Assembly (NCBI GenBank): GCA_943331295.2
Contig: CALQLA020000029.1
Location: 1-62,971 of the forward strand
Length of the DNA stretch: 62,971 nt
From: Bordetella parapertussis
Lineage (GTDB): Bacteria; Pseudomonadota; Gammaproteobacteria; Burkholderiales; Casimicrobiaceae
Direction of reading: 5' to 3'
Of this stretch, positions 34,995 to 44,852 are shown one piece after another (positions within the stretch are counted from its first letter, which is position 1; each line of letters starts with the position of its first letter). Below the pieces are notes generated by a model that saw nothing but the letters and a program-made list of their open reading frames with translations, was not told where the DNA came from and did not search any database. Made by a program: the position numbers and the translations under genes.

Positions 34995-36560
34995 ATGAAA
35001 CGCTTCATTTGGCTGTTGCTGGTTGTCGTGCTCGGTATCGCCCAGGCCGATGCGAAGACGTTCCGCTACGCGTACCGGGTCGATCCCGCGTCGCTCGATC
35101 CCCACGCGCTGGCCGAGACCTTCACGCTGTCGTGGCTGGGCCAGGTCTACGAGCCGCTGGTCGGGCGCGGCAAGAACCTCGAACTCGTGCCGGCGCTGGC
35201 CACGAAATGGGAACAGACCGACCCCAAGACCTGGCGCTTCCACCTGCGGCCCAACGTCAAGTTCCACGGCGGCGAGCCGTTCACCGCCGACGACGTGATC
35301 TTCTCGGTCAACCGCGCGAAGGCGGACGGGTCCGACATGGCCTACACGCTGGCCTCGGTCAAGGAAGTGAAGAAGATCGACAACCTCACCGTCGACTTCA
35401 TCCTCGAGACGCCGAACCCGATCCTGCCGCAGCAGACGACGTCGACCTACATCATGAGCAAGGCCTGGGCGGAGAAGAACAACGCGACCGCCCCCGCCAG
35501 CGTCAAGAAGAAGGTCGAGAACTTCGCCACCAACAACACCGACGGCACGGGCCCGTTCAAGATCGCGTCGCGCCAGGCCGGCGTGAAGACCACGCTGGTG
35601 CCGCACGACGCGTGGTGGGGACCGAAGGAGCACAACCTGACCGAGGTCGTGTTCACGCCGATCCAGGCCGACGCCACGCGCGTCGCGGCGCTCCTGTCCG
35701 GCGAGATTGACATGATGTACCCCGTGCCGCAGCAGGACGTCGCGCGCGTCAACGCGACCGGCAAGAACACCGTGCTGACCGGCTTCGAGCTGCGGACGAT
35801 CTTCCTCAACATGGACCAGAAGCGCGACGAGCTCCTCGAGTCCAGCGTCAAGGGCAAGAACCCGTTCAAGGACAAGCGCGTCCGCCAGGCGATCTACCAG
35901 GCGATCGACATGAACGCGATCAAGGACCGCATCATGGGCGGGACCTCGCACAATGCCGGCGTGATGATCGCGCCGGGCATCAACGGCTACGACCCCAAGC
36001 TCGACATCCGCCTGCCGTTCGACATCGCGGCGTCGAAGAAGCTGCTGGCCGAGGCCGGCTACCCCAACGGCTTCGAGATCGGCATGGACTGCCCGAACGA
36101 CCGCTACGTCAACGACGAGAAGATCTGCCAGGCGATCGTCGGCATGCTGGGGCGCGTCGGCATCAAGGTGAAGCTGCTGGCGCAGACCCGCACCAAGTAC
36201 TTCGAGAAGATCCTGTCGCGCAACACGACGATGTCGATCCTCGGCTGGCAGCCGCTGTCCTACGACGCGCACTCGACGCTGCAGGACACCAGCAACACGC
36301 CGGAGGACAAGATCGGCACGTACAACGTCGGCTCGTATTCGAACAACCGCGTCGACAACCTGACGATCGCGATCGAGACCGAGGTCAACCCGCAGAAGCG
36401 GCAGGCGCTGATCAACGAGGCGCTGAAGCAGGAGAAGGACGACATCGGCCACGTGCCGCTGCACCAGGCCGGAATCGCCTGGGGCGTGAAGAAGGGCGTG
36501 AACCTGGTGCTGCGCAACGACGACAGCCTCGAACTGCGCTGGGTGAAGATGCCGAACTGA
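34995..36560 (+). CDS. Peptide-class ABC transporter substrate-binding protein
   Basis: A 521-residue family 5 solute-binding protein (DppA/OppA class). A short signal peptide (MKRFIWLLLVVVLGIAQADA) is followed by YRVDPASLDPH, the hallmark start, then WRFHLRPNVKFHGGEPFTADDV and TGPFKI. Members bind peptides, nickel, opines, glutathione or other amphipathic solutes. GGGAG lies seven bases before the ATG. It heads a five-gene importer operon. Given the convergent ureide-type genes downstream, the ligand may not be a peptide. Confidence 0.95.
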   Translation: MKRFIWLLLVVVLGIAQADAKTFRYAYRVDPASLDPHALAETFTLSWLGQVYEPLVGRGKNLELVPALATKWEQTDPKTWRFHLRPNVKFHGGEPFTADDVIFSVNRAKADGSDMAYTLASVKEVKKIDNLTVDFILETPNPILPQQTTSTYIMSKAWAEKNNATAPASVKKKVENFATNNTDGTGPFKIASRQAGVKTTLVPHDAWWGPKEHNLTEVVFTPIQADATRVAALLSGEIDMMYPVPQQDVARVNATGKNTVLTGFELRTIFLNMDQKRDELLESSVKGKNPFKDKRVRQAIYQAIDMNAIKDRIMGGTSHNAGVMIAPGINGYDPKLDIRLPFDIAASKKLLAEAGYPNGFEIGMDCPNDRYVNDEKICQAIVGMLGRVGIKVKLLAQTRTKYFEKILSRNTTMSILGWQPLSYDAHSTLQDTSNTPEDKIGTYNVGSYSNNRVDNLTIAIETEVNPQKRQALINEALKQEKDDIGHVPLHQAGIAWGVKKGVNLVLRNDDSLELRWVKMPN

Positions 36561-36597
36561 CCGGGACCGACGGAACCGCGCGCAGGATCCGCTGCCG

Positions 36598-37590
36598 GTG
36601 GGAATGCTCGTCCTCAACCGCCTCTCGCAGACGGTCCTGGTCCTGCTGGTCGCCGCCCTCGTCAGCTTCGCGCTGGTCCGCTACGTCGGCGACCCGGTGA
36701 ACAACATGGTGGGGCAGGCCGCGTCGCTCGCGGACCGCGCCGCCATGCGAGCGCAGCTCGGGCTGGAGGATCCGGTGATCTTCCAGTTCGGGCGTTTCGT
36801 CCGCGACGCCGCCAGCGGCGATTTCGGCGTCTCCTACCGCTTCGGCCAGAAGGTCGGATCGCTGCTGATGGACCGCCTGCCGGCGACGCTCGAGCTGTCG
36901 GTCTGCGCGATGCTGGTCGCGGTCGCGCTGGGCATCCCGCTGGGCGTATGGACCGCGCTCCACCGCCGGAGCGTGGTGAGCCAGGTGCTGCTCGCCGGAT
37001 CGCTCGTCGGCGTGGCGCTGCCCACGTTCCTGATCGGCATCATCCTCATCCTCGTGTTCTCGGTGTGGCTGGGCTGGCTGCCCTCGTTCGGCCGCGGCGA
37101 CGTGGTCGCCGTCGGCGGCTGGACCACGGGCCTGCTCACCGTGACCGGACTGAAGGCGCTGATCCTCCCCAGCCTCACGCTGGGGCTCTTCCAGATGACG
37201 CTGATCATGCGCCTCGTGCGTGCCGAGATGCTCGAGGTGCTGCGCACCGACTTCATCAAGTTCGCGCGCGCCCGCGGCCTGCCCGCCGCGACGATCAACT
37301 ACGACCACGCCTTGCGCAACACGCTGGTCCCCGTGGTCACGATCATCGGGCTGCAGTTCGGCAACATCTTCGCGTTCTCGATCATCGTCGAGACCGTGTT
37401 CCAGTGGCCGGGGATGGGCCTGCTGGTGATCCAGGCGATCCAGTTCGCCGACGTGCCGCTGCTCGCCGCCTACCTCGTGCTGGTCGCGCTTTGCTTCGCG
37501 ATCATCAACCTCGCCGTCGACGTGCTGTACAGCGCGATCGATCCCCGCGTGCGCGCCGGCGGCTCCGCCGCGCCGAGGGCCGCCTCGTGA
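36598..37590 (+). CDS. Peptide-class ABC permease (DppB-like)
   Basis: A 330-residue inner-membrane permease with an N-terminal helix (VLNRLSQTVLVLLVAALVSF) and five further helices. Typical of DppB are QLGLEDPV in the first periplasmic loop, GVSYRFGQKV, and the EAA-type loop around DFIKFARARGLP. Either the GTG at 36598 or the ATG at 36604 could start it; they differ by two residues. It is 37 bases after the binding-protein gene and overlaps the next gene by four bases. Confidence 0.94.
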   Translation: MGMLVLNRLSQTVLVLLVAALVSFALVRYVGDPVNNMVGQAASLADRAAMRAQLGLEDPVIFQFGRFVRDAASGDFGVSYRFGQKVGSLLMDRLPATLELSVCAMLVAVALGIPLGVWTALHRRSVVSQVLLAGSLVGVALPTFLIGIILILVFSVWLGWLPSFGRGDVVAVGGWTTGLLTVTGLKALILPSLTLGLFQMTLIMRLVRAEMLEVLRTDFIKFARARGLPAATINYDHALRNTLVPVVTIIGLQFGNIFAFSIIVETVFQWPGMGLLVIQAIQFADVPLLAAYLVLVALCFAIINLAVDVLYSAIDPRVRAGGSAAPRAAS

Positions 37591-38528
37591 GCGAGGGCGC
37601 CGCCGTCACCGACAGCCCGCCGCCGCGCTGGCGCGACAGCGACCTGCTGTACGAATTCCGGCGCTCGCCGGTGGCGATGGTCGCCGTCGCGGTGACGCTG
37701 GTCCTGCTGGTGCTGGGCGCCGGCGCGGGCTGGATCGCGCCCTACGACGTGACCGACCCGGCGCTCGCCAACGTGATCGACGCCCGGCTGCCGCCCGGCT
37801 CCGCCGGCCTCCTCGGCGAGCACTACTGGCTGGGCACCGATCCGCAGGGCCGCGACATGGTGTCGGCGATCATCTACGGCCTTCGGATGTCGCTCGTCGT
37901 CGGCCTCGCGTCGGTCGCGCTGGCCGCGTTCGTCGGCATCGCGCTGGGCCTCGTCAGCGGCTACTTCGGCGGCCTCGTCGACGCGGTGATCATGCGCATC
38001 GCCGACGTGCAACTGTCGTTCCCGGCGATCCTGATCGCGCTGATGATAGACGGCATCACGCGCAGCGTCATGGACCGCGACCTGCACGAGAAGCTGGCCG
38101 TGCCGGTGCTGATCCTCGCGATCGCGGCGTCGTTCTGGGTGCAGTACGCGCGCGTCGTCCGCGGCCTCGTGCTGGTGGAACGGAACAAGGAATACGTGCA
38201 GGCCGCGCGGGTGACGGGCGTGGCGACCTGGCGCATCATCGCCTCGCACCTCCTGCCCAACGTGCTGGGGCCGGTGCTGGTGATCGCCACCATCAACCTC
38301 GCGCTCGCGATCCTGACCGAGGCCACGCTGTCCTTCCTCGGCGTCGGCGTGCCGGCGAACCAGCCGTCGCTGGGCTCGCTGATCCGCATCGGCAACGAGT
38401 TCCTGTTCTCCGGCGACTGGTGGATCTCGATGCTCCCCGGCGCCGTGCTGGTGCTGCTGTCGCTCGCGGTGAACCTCGTCGGCGACTGGCTGCGCGACGC
38501 GCTCAACCCGAAGCTCGCCGGGTCGTGA
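37587..38528 (+). CDS. Peptide-class ABC permease (DppC-like)
   Basis: The 313-residue partner permease. After a cytoplasmic start (WRDSDLLYEFRRSPVAM) come a membrane helix, the family motif HYWLGTDPQGRDM in the first periplasmic loop, five more helices, the EAA loop EYVQAARVTGVATWRIIASHLLPN, and the C-terminal WWISMLPG..GDWLRDALNP. All are signatures of DppC/OppC. The GTG start overlaps the DppB-like stop (GTGA). Confidence 0.95.
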   Translation: MSEGAAVTDSPPPRWRDSDLLYEFRRSPVAMVAVAVTLVLLVLGAGAGWIAPYDVTDPALANVIDARLPPGSAGLLGEHYWLGTDPQGRDMVSAIIYGLRMSLVVGLASVALAAFVGIALGLVSGYFGGLVDAVIMRIADVQLSFPAILIALMIDGITRSVMDRDLHEKLAVPVLILAIAASFWVQYARVVRGLVLVERNKEYVQAARVTGVATWRIIASHLLPNVLGPVLVIATINLALAILTEATLSFLGVGVPANQPSLGSLIRIGNEFLFSGDWWISMLPGAVLVLLSLAVNLVGDWLRDALNPKLAGS

Positions 38529-39532
38529 TGGCGACGCCGCTGCTGTCGGTCGAGCACCTCCGGGTCGAGATTCCCACGCGGCGCGGCGCGCTGGTCGCCG
38601 TGGACGACGTGTCGTTCTCGATCGCGAGCGGGGAGGTGCTGGGCGTGGTCGGCGAGACCGGCGCCGGCAAGTCGCTGACCGGCACAGCCATCATCGGGCT
38701 GCTCGACCCGCCGGCGCGGATCGCCGGCGGCCGGATCAGCCTCGCCGGCCGGCGCATCGACCACCTGTCCGCGGAGGAGATGCGCCATCTGCGCGGCAAG
38801 GACATCGGCGCCGTGTTCCAGGACCCGCTGACAAGCCTCAACCCGCTGCTGACCGTCGGGCGGCACCTGACGCAGACGATCCTCGCCCACCTCGACCTGT
38901 CCCCCGCCGACGCGCGCGCCCGCGCGCTCAAGCTGCTGACCGAGGTCGGCATCCCGGCCGCGCGCGAGCGCCTCGACAGCTACCCGCACGAGCTCTCCGG
39001 CGGCATGCGGCAGCGCGTGGTGCTGGCGCTCGCGTTCGCCTGCGACCCGAAGCTCGTCATCGCCGACGAGCCGACCACGGCGCTCGACGTGTCGATCCAG
39101 GCGCAGGTGATCGACCTCCTGAAGCGCATGTGCCGCGACCACGGCACGGCGGTGCTGCTCATCACCCACGACATGGGCGTGATCGCCGACACCGCCGACC
39201 GCATCGCGGTGATGTACGCGGGCCGCATGGTCGAGGTAGGGCCGACGCGGCGCGTGCTGAAGTCGCCCAGCCACCCGTACACGCGGGGCCTGATGGCGTC
39301 GATTCCGAGCATGCGCCGGCGCGGCGCCACGCTGATGCAGATCGAAGGCAGCATGCCGCGCCTCGACGCGCTGCCGCAGGGCTGCCCCTTCCATCCGCGC
39401 TGCACGGTCAAGGTCGCACGCTGCGAGCGCGAGCGGCCCGACCTGATGCCGGAGGCGACGGGGCAGGCCGCGTGCTGGCTCGTGGAAAGCGCGCCGGACA
39501 GCGCCGCGGCGAAGGCAGGCGGCGATGGCTGA
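38528..39532 (+). CDS. Peptide-class ABC ATPase (DppD-like)
   Basis: A 334-residue ATPase with Walker A GETGAGKSLT, Q-loop FQDPLTSLNP, signature LSGGMRQR, Walker B LVIADEPTTALD and switch THDMG. The C-terminal oligopeptide/dipeptide extension contains CPFHPRC plus later Cys residues. In E. coli DppD this region carries an iron-sulphur cluster. TGATG overlap with the permease gene. Confidence 0.95.
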   Translation: MATPLLSVEHLRVEIPTRRGALVAVDDVSFSIASGEVLGVVGETGAGKSLTGTAIIGLLDPPARIAGGRISLAGRRIDHLSAEEMRHLRGKDIGAVFQDPLTSLNPLLTVGRHLTQTILAHLDLSPADARARALKLLTEVGIPAARERLDSYPHELSGGMRQRVVLALAFACDPKLVIADEPTTALDVSIQAQVIDLLKRMCRDHGTAVLLITHDMGVIADTADRIAVMYAGRMVEVGPTRRVLKSPSHPYTRGLMASIPSMRRRGATLMQIEGSMPRLDALPQGCPFHPRCTVKVARCERERPDLMPEATGQAACWLVESAPDSAAAKAGGDG

Positions 39533-40535
39533 TCCCGCCGCGCCCATTCTCGCCGTCGCCGGCCTGACCAAGCGCTACGACGTCTCCACGCCCATCCTCG
39601 CCCGCATCGTCGCGCGCGAGCCGCGGCGCGTCGTGCATGCCGTCGAGAACGTGAGCTTCGCCATCGCCCGCGGCACGACCTTCGCGCTGGTCGGCGAATC
39701 GGGCTGCGGCAAGTCGACGATCGCCCGCTGCATCGCGGGCATCCTGCCGGTCACCGCGGGATCGATCACGTTCATGGGCACGGACATGGCGCACCTGTCC
39801 GGCCGCCGCGCGGCACTGCCCTACCGGCGCAACCTGCAGATGATCTTCCAGGACCCCTACGCGAGCCTCAATCCGCGCTGGAGCGTCGCGCGGATCATCG
39901 CCGAGCCGATCGTCACGCACCGGCTGATCGAGGGGCGTGCGGCGATCGACGCGCGCGTGGTCGAGCTGCTCGGGCTGGTCGGGCTGGCGGCCTCCGACCG
40001 GCGGAAGTTCCCGCACCAGTTCTCCGGCGGGCAGCGGCAGCGCATCTCGATCGCGCGCGCGCTCGCGAGCGACCCGGCGTTCCTGGTCTGCGACGAGCCC
40101 ACGTCGGCGCTCGACGTCTCGGTGCAGGCGCAGATCCTCAACCTGATGCGCAGGCTGCAGCAGCAGCTCGGGCTCACCTACCTGCTGATCTCGCACAACT
40201 TCGCCGTGGTCGCGCACATGGCCGACCGCATCGGCGTGATGTACCTGGGGCGGCTGGTGGAATGGGGCGAGACCGCGAGCGTGCTGGACGCCCCGCAACA
40301 CCCCTACACGCGGATGCTGCTCGACACGGTGCCCGACATCGACGACACGGAGCGGACGCGGGCGCGGCTCTCCGGCGAGGTGCCGAGCCCGCTGGCGCCG
40401 CCGCCGGGGTGCGCGTTCCATCCGCGGTGCCTGCTGGCGAACGAGCGCTGCCGCCGCGAGGTTCCGGTGCTGATCGACCGCGGCGCGGCGCACGTGGCCT
40501 GCCACGCGGTGGAGGAAGGCCGCGCGACACCCTGA
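39525..40535 (+). CDS. Peptide-class ABC ATPase (DppF-like)
   Basis: The second, 336-residue ATPase. Motifs are Walker A GESGCGKST, Q-loop FQDPYASLNPRW, signature FSGGQRQR, Walker B LVCDEPTSALD, switch His in ISHNFA, and C-terminal CAFHPRC. The loop between the first strands (ILARIVAREPRRVVHAV) is longer than in DppD, as is usual for DppF. It overlaps the DppD-like gene by eight bases and ends the five-gene importer. Confidence 0.95.
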   Translation: MADPAAPILAVAGLTKRYDVSTPILARIVAREPRRVVHAVENVSFAIARGTTFALVGESGCGKSTIARCIAGILPVTAGSITFMGTDMAHLSGRRAALPYRRNLQMIFQDPYASLNPRWSVARIIAEPIVTHRLIEGRAAIDARVVELLGLVGLAASDRRKFPHQFSGGQRQRISIARALASDPAFLVCDEPTSALDVSVQAQILNLMRRLQQQLGLTYLLISHNFAVVAHMADRIGVMYLGRLVEWGETASVLDAPQHPYTRMLLDTVPDIDDTERTRARLSGEVPSPLAPPPGCAFHPRCLLANERCRREVPVLIDRGAAHVACHAVEEGRATP

Positions 40536-40932
40536 CGCGATCGTCGGTGGCGACAGCGTCGCGCGGGCATTGAAGCGCAGCAGCCCGGGCCGTCGCTCCA
40601 TCCGCGCACATGTTTCGCCAGAGCCCGTTGCCAATCTGCGTCCGGGCGGTGCCGGCGTCGCTGGTGCCGTGCCGCTGAGAACGGCTTGCGAAGGTCGCGA
40701 GTGGATCGTTCAGGACCCGGCCGACGGCCGCTTTGCGGGGTGGTCGTCCCGTCCCGGCCCATGGAGTGGAACTGCCGGCCAATGCTGTTGAAATATTCGA
40801 TGTTTAGCGGCGACTCCGCTGCGGGTGATCGCAGATTGCGGGCGCGGTTACGGGATTGCCGGTCGTCGAGGAAGTGGATTCACGAACGGCCGACGACACC
40901 AACAGGGCCGACGCCGGCCCCGTTCCCGGCGT
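40536..40932. other. 397-base convergent intergenic region
   Basis: This stretch lies between the ends of two converging operons. No reading frame has recognisable motifs and I see no strong stem-loop followed by T residues. A locally AT-rich patch (TTGAAATATTCGATGTTTAG at about 40789-40808) stands out from the GC-rich surroundings. It may be a relic of other DNA. Confidence 0.6.
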
Positions 40933-42432
40933 TCAGTGGGAAAACCGCGCCGGGTAGGTCTCGTCCGAAATGTGCTCTGCCTGGCAGCGGTGATAGATGC
41001 GCTCGTAGTGCGGCAGCATCCGCTCGGTGTCCTTCTCCGACTCGGCCAGCAGCGGCGCGATGCGCGCGTGGGCCTCGCGGATCTCGTCCAGCAGCTTGCC
41101 CTCGTCGACGCGCGTCAGCCGGCCGTCCTGCTTGATCACGTCGCCGTCGACGATCACCATGTCGACCTCGTGGCGGCTCGCCGCGAACACGAGCTGGTTC
41201 AGCGCGTTGTTGAGCGGCGTGAACGGAATGGTGCCGAGCTTGTAGACGGTGAGGTCCGCGATGCGTCCGGGCGTGATCGCGCCCAGCTCGCTCTCGCGGC
41301 CCAGCGCCCGCGCGCCGCCCATCGTCGCCGCGCGGAACGACTCGGTCGCGCCGATCCACTTCCTGTGGTCGCCGCGCAGCTTGTGCACCAGCCCGCAGAG
41401 ATAGAGGACGTTCTGCATGTCGGTGCCGTCGATCGAGCCGCAGCCGTCCGAGCCCATGCTGACGTTGACGCCGGCATCGAGCACCGCGCGGATCGGCGAG
41501 AGGCCCGAGCCGACCTTGAGGTTGGAGCCCGGGTTGTGCTGCACCGTCACGCCGGTGTCGGCGAGGATGGAGATCTCGCTCGGCTTCAGCCAGATCGCGT
41601 GGATGAACTGCAGGCCGGGCTTCATGAAGCCGATCTTGTGCAGGTACTCGAGCGGCGTGCAGCCGTACCAAAGCTGGCCCGTGACCACCTGCAGCCGGGT
41701 CTCCTGCACGTGCGTCATCATCGGCAGGTCGTAGTCGTCGGCCATGCGCCGGACGTCCATCAGGAATTCCTTCGTGCACCGCTGCGGCGCCGAGGGTGCC
41801 GCCATGTAGCCGACGCGGTGCTGCTTCGGATGATGCTTGGTCGCGAGCTCGCGCATGTACTTGAGGAGGTCGGCCGACGAGTACATCGGCGTCTTGTCGA
41901 GCTCGGCGAGCAGTTCCTTCGGGAACTCCTCCTCGACGAACGGGACGCCGCGGAAGAACGGGCGGTCGAACAGCGTGGGCGCGACGAAGGCGCGGATGCC
42001 CAGGTCCTCGTAGGCCTGGAACACCGCCTCGACGTGATCGCGGCGGAGCTGCGGACTGACGTTGACGTCGTCGGTGATCGCCGTCGTGCCGCTGTGCACC
42101 GCCTCGATCGCGCCGATCATCGTGCGCAGGTAGATGTCGCGCGGCGTGAATTCGATCGCCTTCAGCGGCCGCACGTAGTTGTTCCAGAGCTCGAGCGGCA
42201 GGTTGTCCTTGCGCCCCTTGTAGTAGCCTTCGCTGCTGTGGTGGTGGCAGTTGATGAGCCCCGGCGTCACCAGGAATCCGCGCAGGTCGATCACCTCGCC
42301 CTCCGGCACCGCGGTGCCGGAGGGCCGGATGTCGCGGATCTTCTTCCCGTCGATGACGATGTCGACCGGCACCTCGCTCATCCGGGCATCCTCGCCCAGC
42401 AGTGCCTGGCAGTTCACGAGCGTCTTGACCAC
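40933..42432 (-). CDS. TRZ/ATZ-type amidohydrolase
   Basis: A 499-residue metal-dependent hydrolase of the cytosine deaminase/atrazine chlorohydrolase group. Metal ligands appear as CHHH (residues 61-64, HxH), His in MTHVQET, His in FIHAIW and Asp in GSDGCGS. Such enzymes deaminate or hydrolyse N-heterocycles such as guanine, s-triazines, cytosine or hydroxyisourate-like rings. AAGGAG lies six bases before the GTG at 42432, which fixes the start; the frame upstream would overlap the dihydropyrimidinase. It follows that gene at 19 bases and ends the operon. Confidence 0.92.
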   Translation of the reverse strand: MVKTLVNCQALLGEDARMSEVPVDIVIDGKKIRDIRPSGTAVPEGEVIDLRGFLVTPGLINCHHHSSEGYYKGRKDNLPLELWNNYVRPLKAIEFTPRDIYLRTMIGAIEAVHSGTTAITDDVNVSPQLRRDHVEAVFQAYEDLGIRAFVAPTLFDRPFFRGVPFVEEEFPKELLAELDKTPMYSSADLLKYMRELATKHHPKQHRVGYMAAPSAPQRCTKEFLMDVRRMADDYDLPMMTHVQETRLQVVTGQLWYGCTPLEYLHKIGFMKPGLQFIHAIWLKPSEISILADTGVTVQHNPGSNLKVGSGLSPIRAVLDAGVNVSMGSDGCGSIDGTDMQNVLYLCGLVHKLRGDHRKWIGATESFRAATMGGARALGRESELGAITPGRIADLTVYKLGTIPFTPLNNALNQLVFAASRHEVDMVIVDGDVIKQDGRLTRVDEGKLLDEIREAHARIAPLLAESEKDTERMLPHYERIYHRCQAEHISDETYPARFSH

Positions 42433-42451
42433 GATGTTCTCCTTCGGTGCG

Positions 42452-43915
42452 TCAGGAATCCGGGCCGGAATGCTCCCCGGCGGCAATGCGCCGGCGCGGC
42501 ACGGCGGGCTGCGGCCGGTCGCAGCGCAGGAACCGGCCCCGGCCGCGCGCGCCGGTGGCCTCGGGCGCGTTCCACACGACCTCGCCGCGCGAGATCGTCA
42601 TCGCGGGCCACGCCCGGAGTTGGCGCCCCTCGTACGGCGTGTAGTCGACGTTGTGGTGCAGCATCGCATTGGTGATCGTCAGGTCGCGCTTGTCGTCCCA
42701 GATCACGAGGTCGGCGTCGGCGCCGATCGCGATGGTGCCCTTGCGCGGGTAGAGGCCGTACGTCTTCGCCACGTTGGTCGACGTCAGCGCGACGAACGTG
42801 TTGATGTCGATGCGCCCGGCCAGCACGCCCTCGGAGAACAGCAGCGCGAGCCGCGTCTCGATGCCGGGAATGCCGTTGGGCACCTTGTTGAACGGCGCGT
42901 TTTCACCGGCCGCCTGCTTGCCGTCGGTGCCGCCATAACGAAACGGCGCATGGTCCGACGAGAAGACCTGGAACACGCCGCTTTCGAGGCCGTCCCAGAT
43001 CACCTGCTGGTTGGCCTTGTCGCGCGGCGGCGGGCTGCAGATGCACTTGGCGCCGGCGAAGCCGTCGGCGACGAGGTCGTCGGCGGTCAGGAACAGGTAC
43101 TGCGGGCAGGTCTCGCCGTAGACGCGCATGCCGCGGCCCTGCGCCCAGCGGATCTGCTCGACCGCCTCGCGGCCGGACACGTGGACGATCAGCACCGGCA
43201 GGTCGACCAGCTCGCCCAGCGCGATCGCGCGGTGCGTGGCCTCGCGCTCGACCAGCATCGGCCGCGAGCGCGCGTGGAACTCGGGCGCCGTGTGCCCGGC
43301 CGCGAGCAGCGCATCGGTGAGCCACGCGATGCAGTCGGCGTTCTCGGCGTGGATCATCACCATCGCGCCTTCGCGCCGCGCGACCGACAGCACCTCGAGG
43401 ATCTGCCGGTCGTCGAGCTTCAGGTCGTCGTAGGTCATGTAGATCTTGAACGACGTGTAGCCCTCCCCGATCAGCTTGGGCAGCTCGCGCGCGAGCACGT
43501 CGGGCGTCGGGTCCGAGACGATCAGGTGGAACGCGTAGTCGATCACCGCCTTGCCTTCCGCGCGCCGGTGATAGTCGTCTACCGCGGCCTGCAGCGACCG
43601 GCCCTTGATCTGGCACGCGAACGGAATGATCGTCGTCGTGCCGCCGCAGGCCGCCGACACCGTTCCCGTGTGGAAGTCGTCGGCCATCTTCGAGCCGTCG
43701 CTCATCGGCTGGTCGAGGTGGCAGTGGCCGTCGATGCCGCCCGGCAGCACCCAGCGGCCCGCGGCGTCGATGTCCCGCGCGCCCGCGGGCAGCCCGGCGG
43801 CCAGCGCCACGATGCGGCCGTCGCGGATGCCGATGTCGCAGGCGAAGACGTCGGCGGCGGTCGCCACCCGCGCGTTGCGCACGACGAGGTCGAAACCGGT
43901 CGCGGCGTGCGTCAT
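42452..43915 (-). CDS. Dihydropyrimidinase / hydantoinase
   Basis: A 487-residue cyclic amidohydrolase that opens dihydropyrimidine or hydantoin rings to N-carbamoyl amino acids. It shows DGHCHLDQP (His64 and His66), the lysine carboxylated to bridge the metals (Lys157 in SFKIYMTYDD), IHAEN, HVSG and SSDHAPF. The last 30 residues are a basic tail not needed for the fold. AGGAG precedes the ATG. It overlaps the upstream racemase-like gene by four bases. No N-carbamoylase gene, the usual next step, is in the window. Confidence 0.94.
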   Translation of the reverse strand: MTHAATGFDLVVRNARVATAADVFACDIGIRDGRIVALAAGLPAGARDIDAAGRWVLPGGIDGHCHLDQPMSDGSKMADDFHTGTVSAACGGTTTIIPFACQIKGRSLQAAVDDYHRRAEGKAVIDYAFHLIVSDPTPDVLARELPKLIGEGYTSFKIYMTYDDLKLDDRQILEVLSVARREGAMVMIHAENADCIAWLTDALLAAGHTAPEFHARSRPMLVEREATHRAIALGELVDLPVLIVHVSGREAVEQIRWAQGRGMRVYGETCPQYLFLTADDLVADGFAGAKCICSPPPRDKANQQVIWDGLESGVFQVFSSDHAPFRYGGTDGKQAAGENAPFNKVPNGIPGIETRLALLFSEGVLAGRIDINTFVALTSTNVAKTYGLYPRKGTIAIGADADLVIWDDKRDLTITNAMLHHNVDYTPYEGRQLRAWPAMTISRGEVVWNAPEATGARGRGRFLRCDRPQPAVPRRRIAAGEHSGPDS

Positions 43916-44640
43916 GGCAGCTCCTGGAACAGCCGGCCCCAGCCGGTGACGCGCCGCGGATCGGCGCCGGCCTGCTTCAGGGATTTCCACACCACCGTGG
44001 CGATCGAGTCGTAGATCGGGATGCCCGTTTCCGCCTCGAGCTCGGCCACCAGCGGCCCGCCGCGCAGGTTGGTGCAGAGGATCGTGATGGCCTGCGGCCG
44101 CGCCTGTGCCACCTCGCGCACCATCCGCCGGAGCGCGTCGGCGCCCACCTCGGAGAACGAGAAATTGTCCTGCAGGCCGAGATGCCGCTCGCCGGCGCAC
44201 TCGAACCCCGCCGCGGCGTAGTTCGCGAGGATCGCCGCCTGGACCTCGTCGAGGTAGGGCGTGACGAGGCCGTAGCGCGTGACGCCGGTCGCGCGGTAGA
44301 TCTCGTTCAACGCCAGCACCGATGTGCAGGCGGGAATGCCGGTGGCGGCGGTGATCCGCTCGCAGAGGCGCACGTCGGTATCGAAGCCGCGCCAGCCGGC
44401 CGAGGTGCCGCTCCAGCCGATGCACTGCACCTTCGCGTGCGCGAGGAGCTCGGCCGCGCGCAGGATTTCGCTGTCGTCGAACTGGCCCAGCGCGCGGTCG
44501 GACAGCGCGATCTCGGTGACGCGGAAGCGCCCGAAGTGCGCGCTGGCTTCGGGCAGCCCCGCGATCATCGCGGTGGTCACGGGCTCGAGCGTGGTATTGG
44601 ACGAGGGCGTCAGCATGCCCAGCAGCACCCGGCCCGTCAT
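43912..44640 (-). CDS. Asp/Glu racemase superfamily: AMDase/maleate isomerase-like
   Basis: A 242-residue protein of the Asp/Glu/hydantoin racemase superfamily. It starts LGMLTPSSNTTLEP and ends TGWGRLF, both typical of the maleate isomerase and arylmalonate decarboxylase branch. Of the two catalytic cysteines of racemases, the second is present (Cys189 in LCTNLRG) but the first position is in WSGTSAGW, with Ser80 and no Cys. A single Cys with GTS is the pattern of arylmalonate decarboxylase. Coupling to the hydantoinase gene suggests isomerisation, racemisation or decarboxylation of a ring-opened product. Confidence 0.88.
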   Translation of the reverse strand: MTGRVLLGMLTPSSNTTLEPVTTAMIAGLPEASAHFGRFRVTEIALSDRALGQFDDSEILRAAELLAHAKVQCIGWSGTSAGWRGFDTDVRLCERITAATGIPACTSVLALNEIYRATGVTRYGLVTPYLDEVQAAILANYAAAGFECAGERHLGLQDNFSFSEVGADALRRMVREVAQARPQAITILCTNLRGGPLVAELEAETGIPIYDSIATVVWKSLKQAGADPRRVTGWGRLFQELP

Positions 44641-44852
44641 GGCCGGGGCCGGGTTGCCCCGTCGGAGTGCGCGCCTCTCGTCATCGCTGCCTGCCGGTAA
44701 AGGAGTGGGCCGGCGGCGGTCGGGATGGCGCCGCCCCGAAGGGCGGGGGCGCTCCCGGACCGGCGCCGGACGTTTCATGCCAGGAACACTTTGTTCGTCG
44801 CATTCTGCGGCAAAGCCCGCTGCGGCGCAACACTCGCGCCCCGCGCGCGACG

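Noticed and set aside
44728..44755. GC-rich stem in the gap between the racemase-like gene and the permease gene
   Set aside because: It is imperfect and has no following T-run, so I do not call it a terminator.
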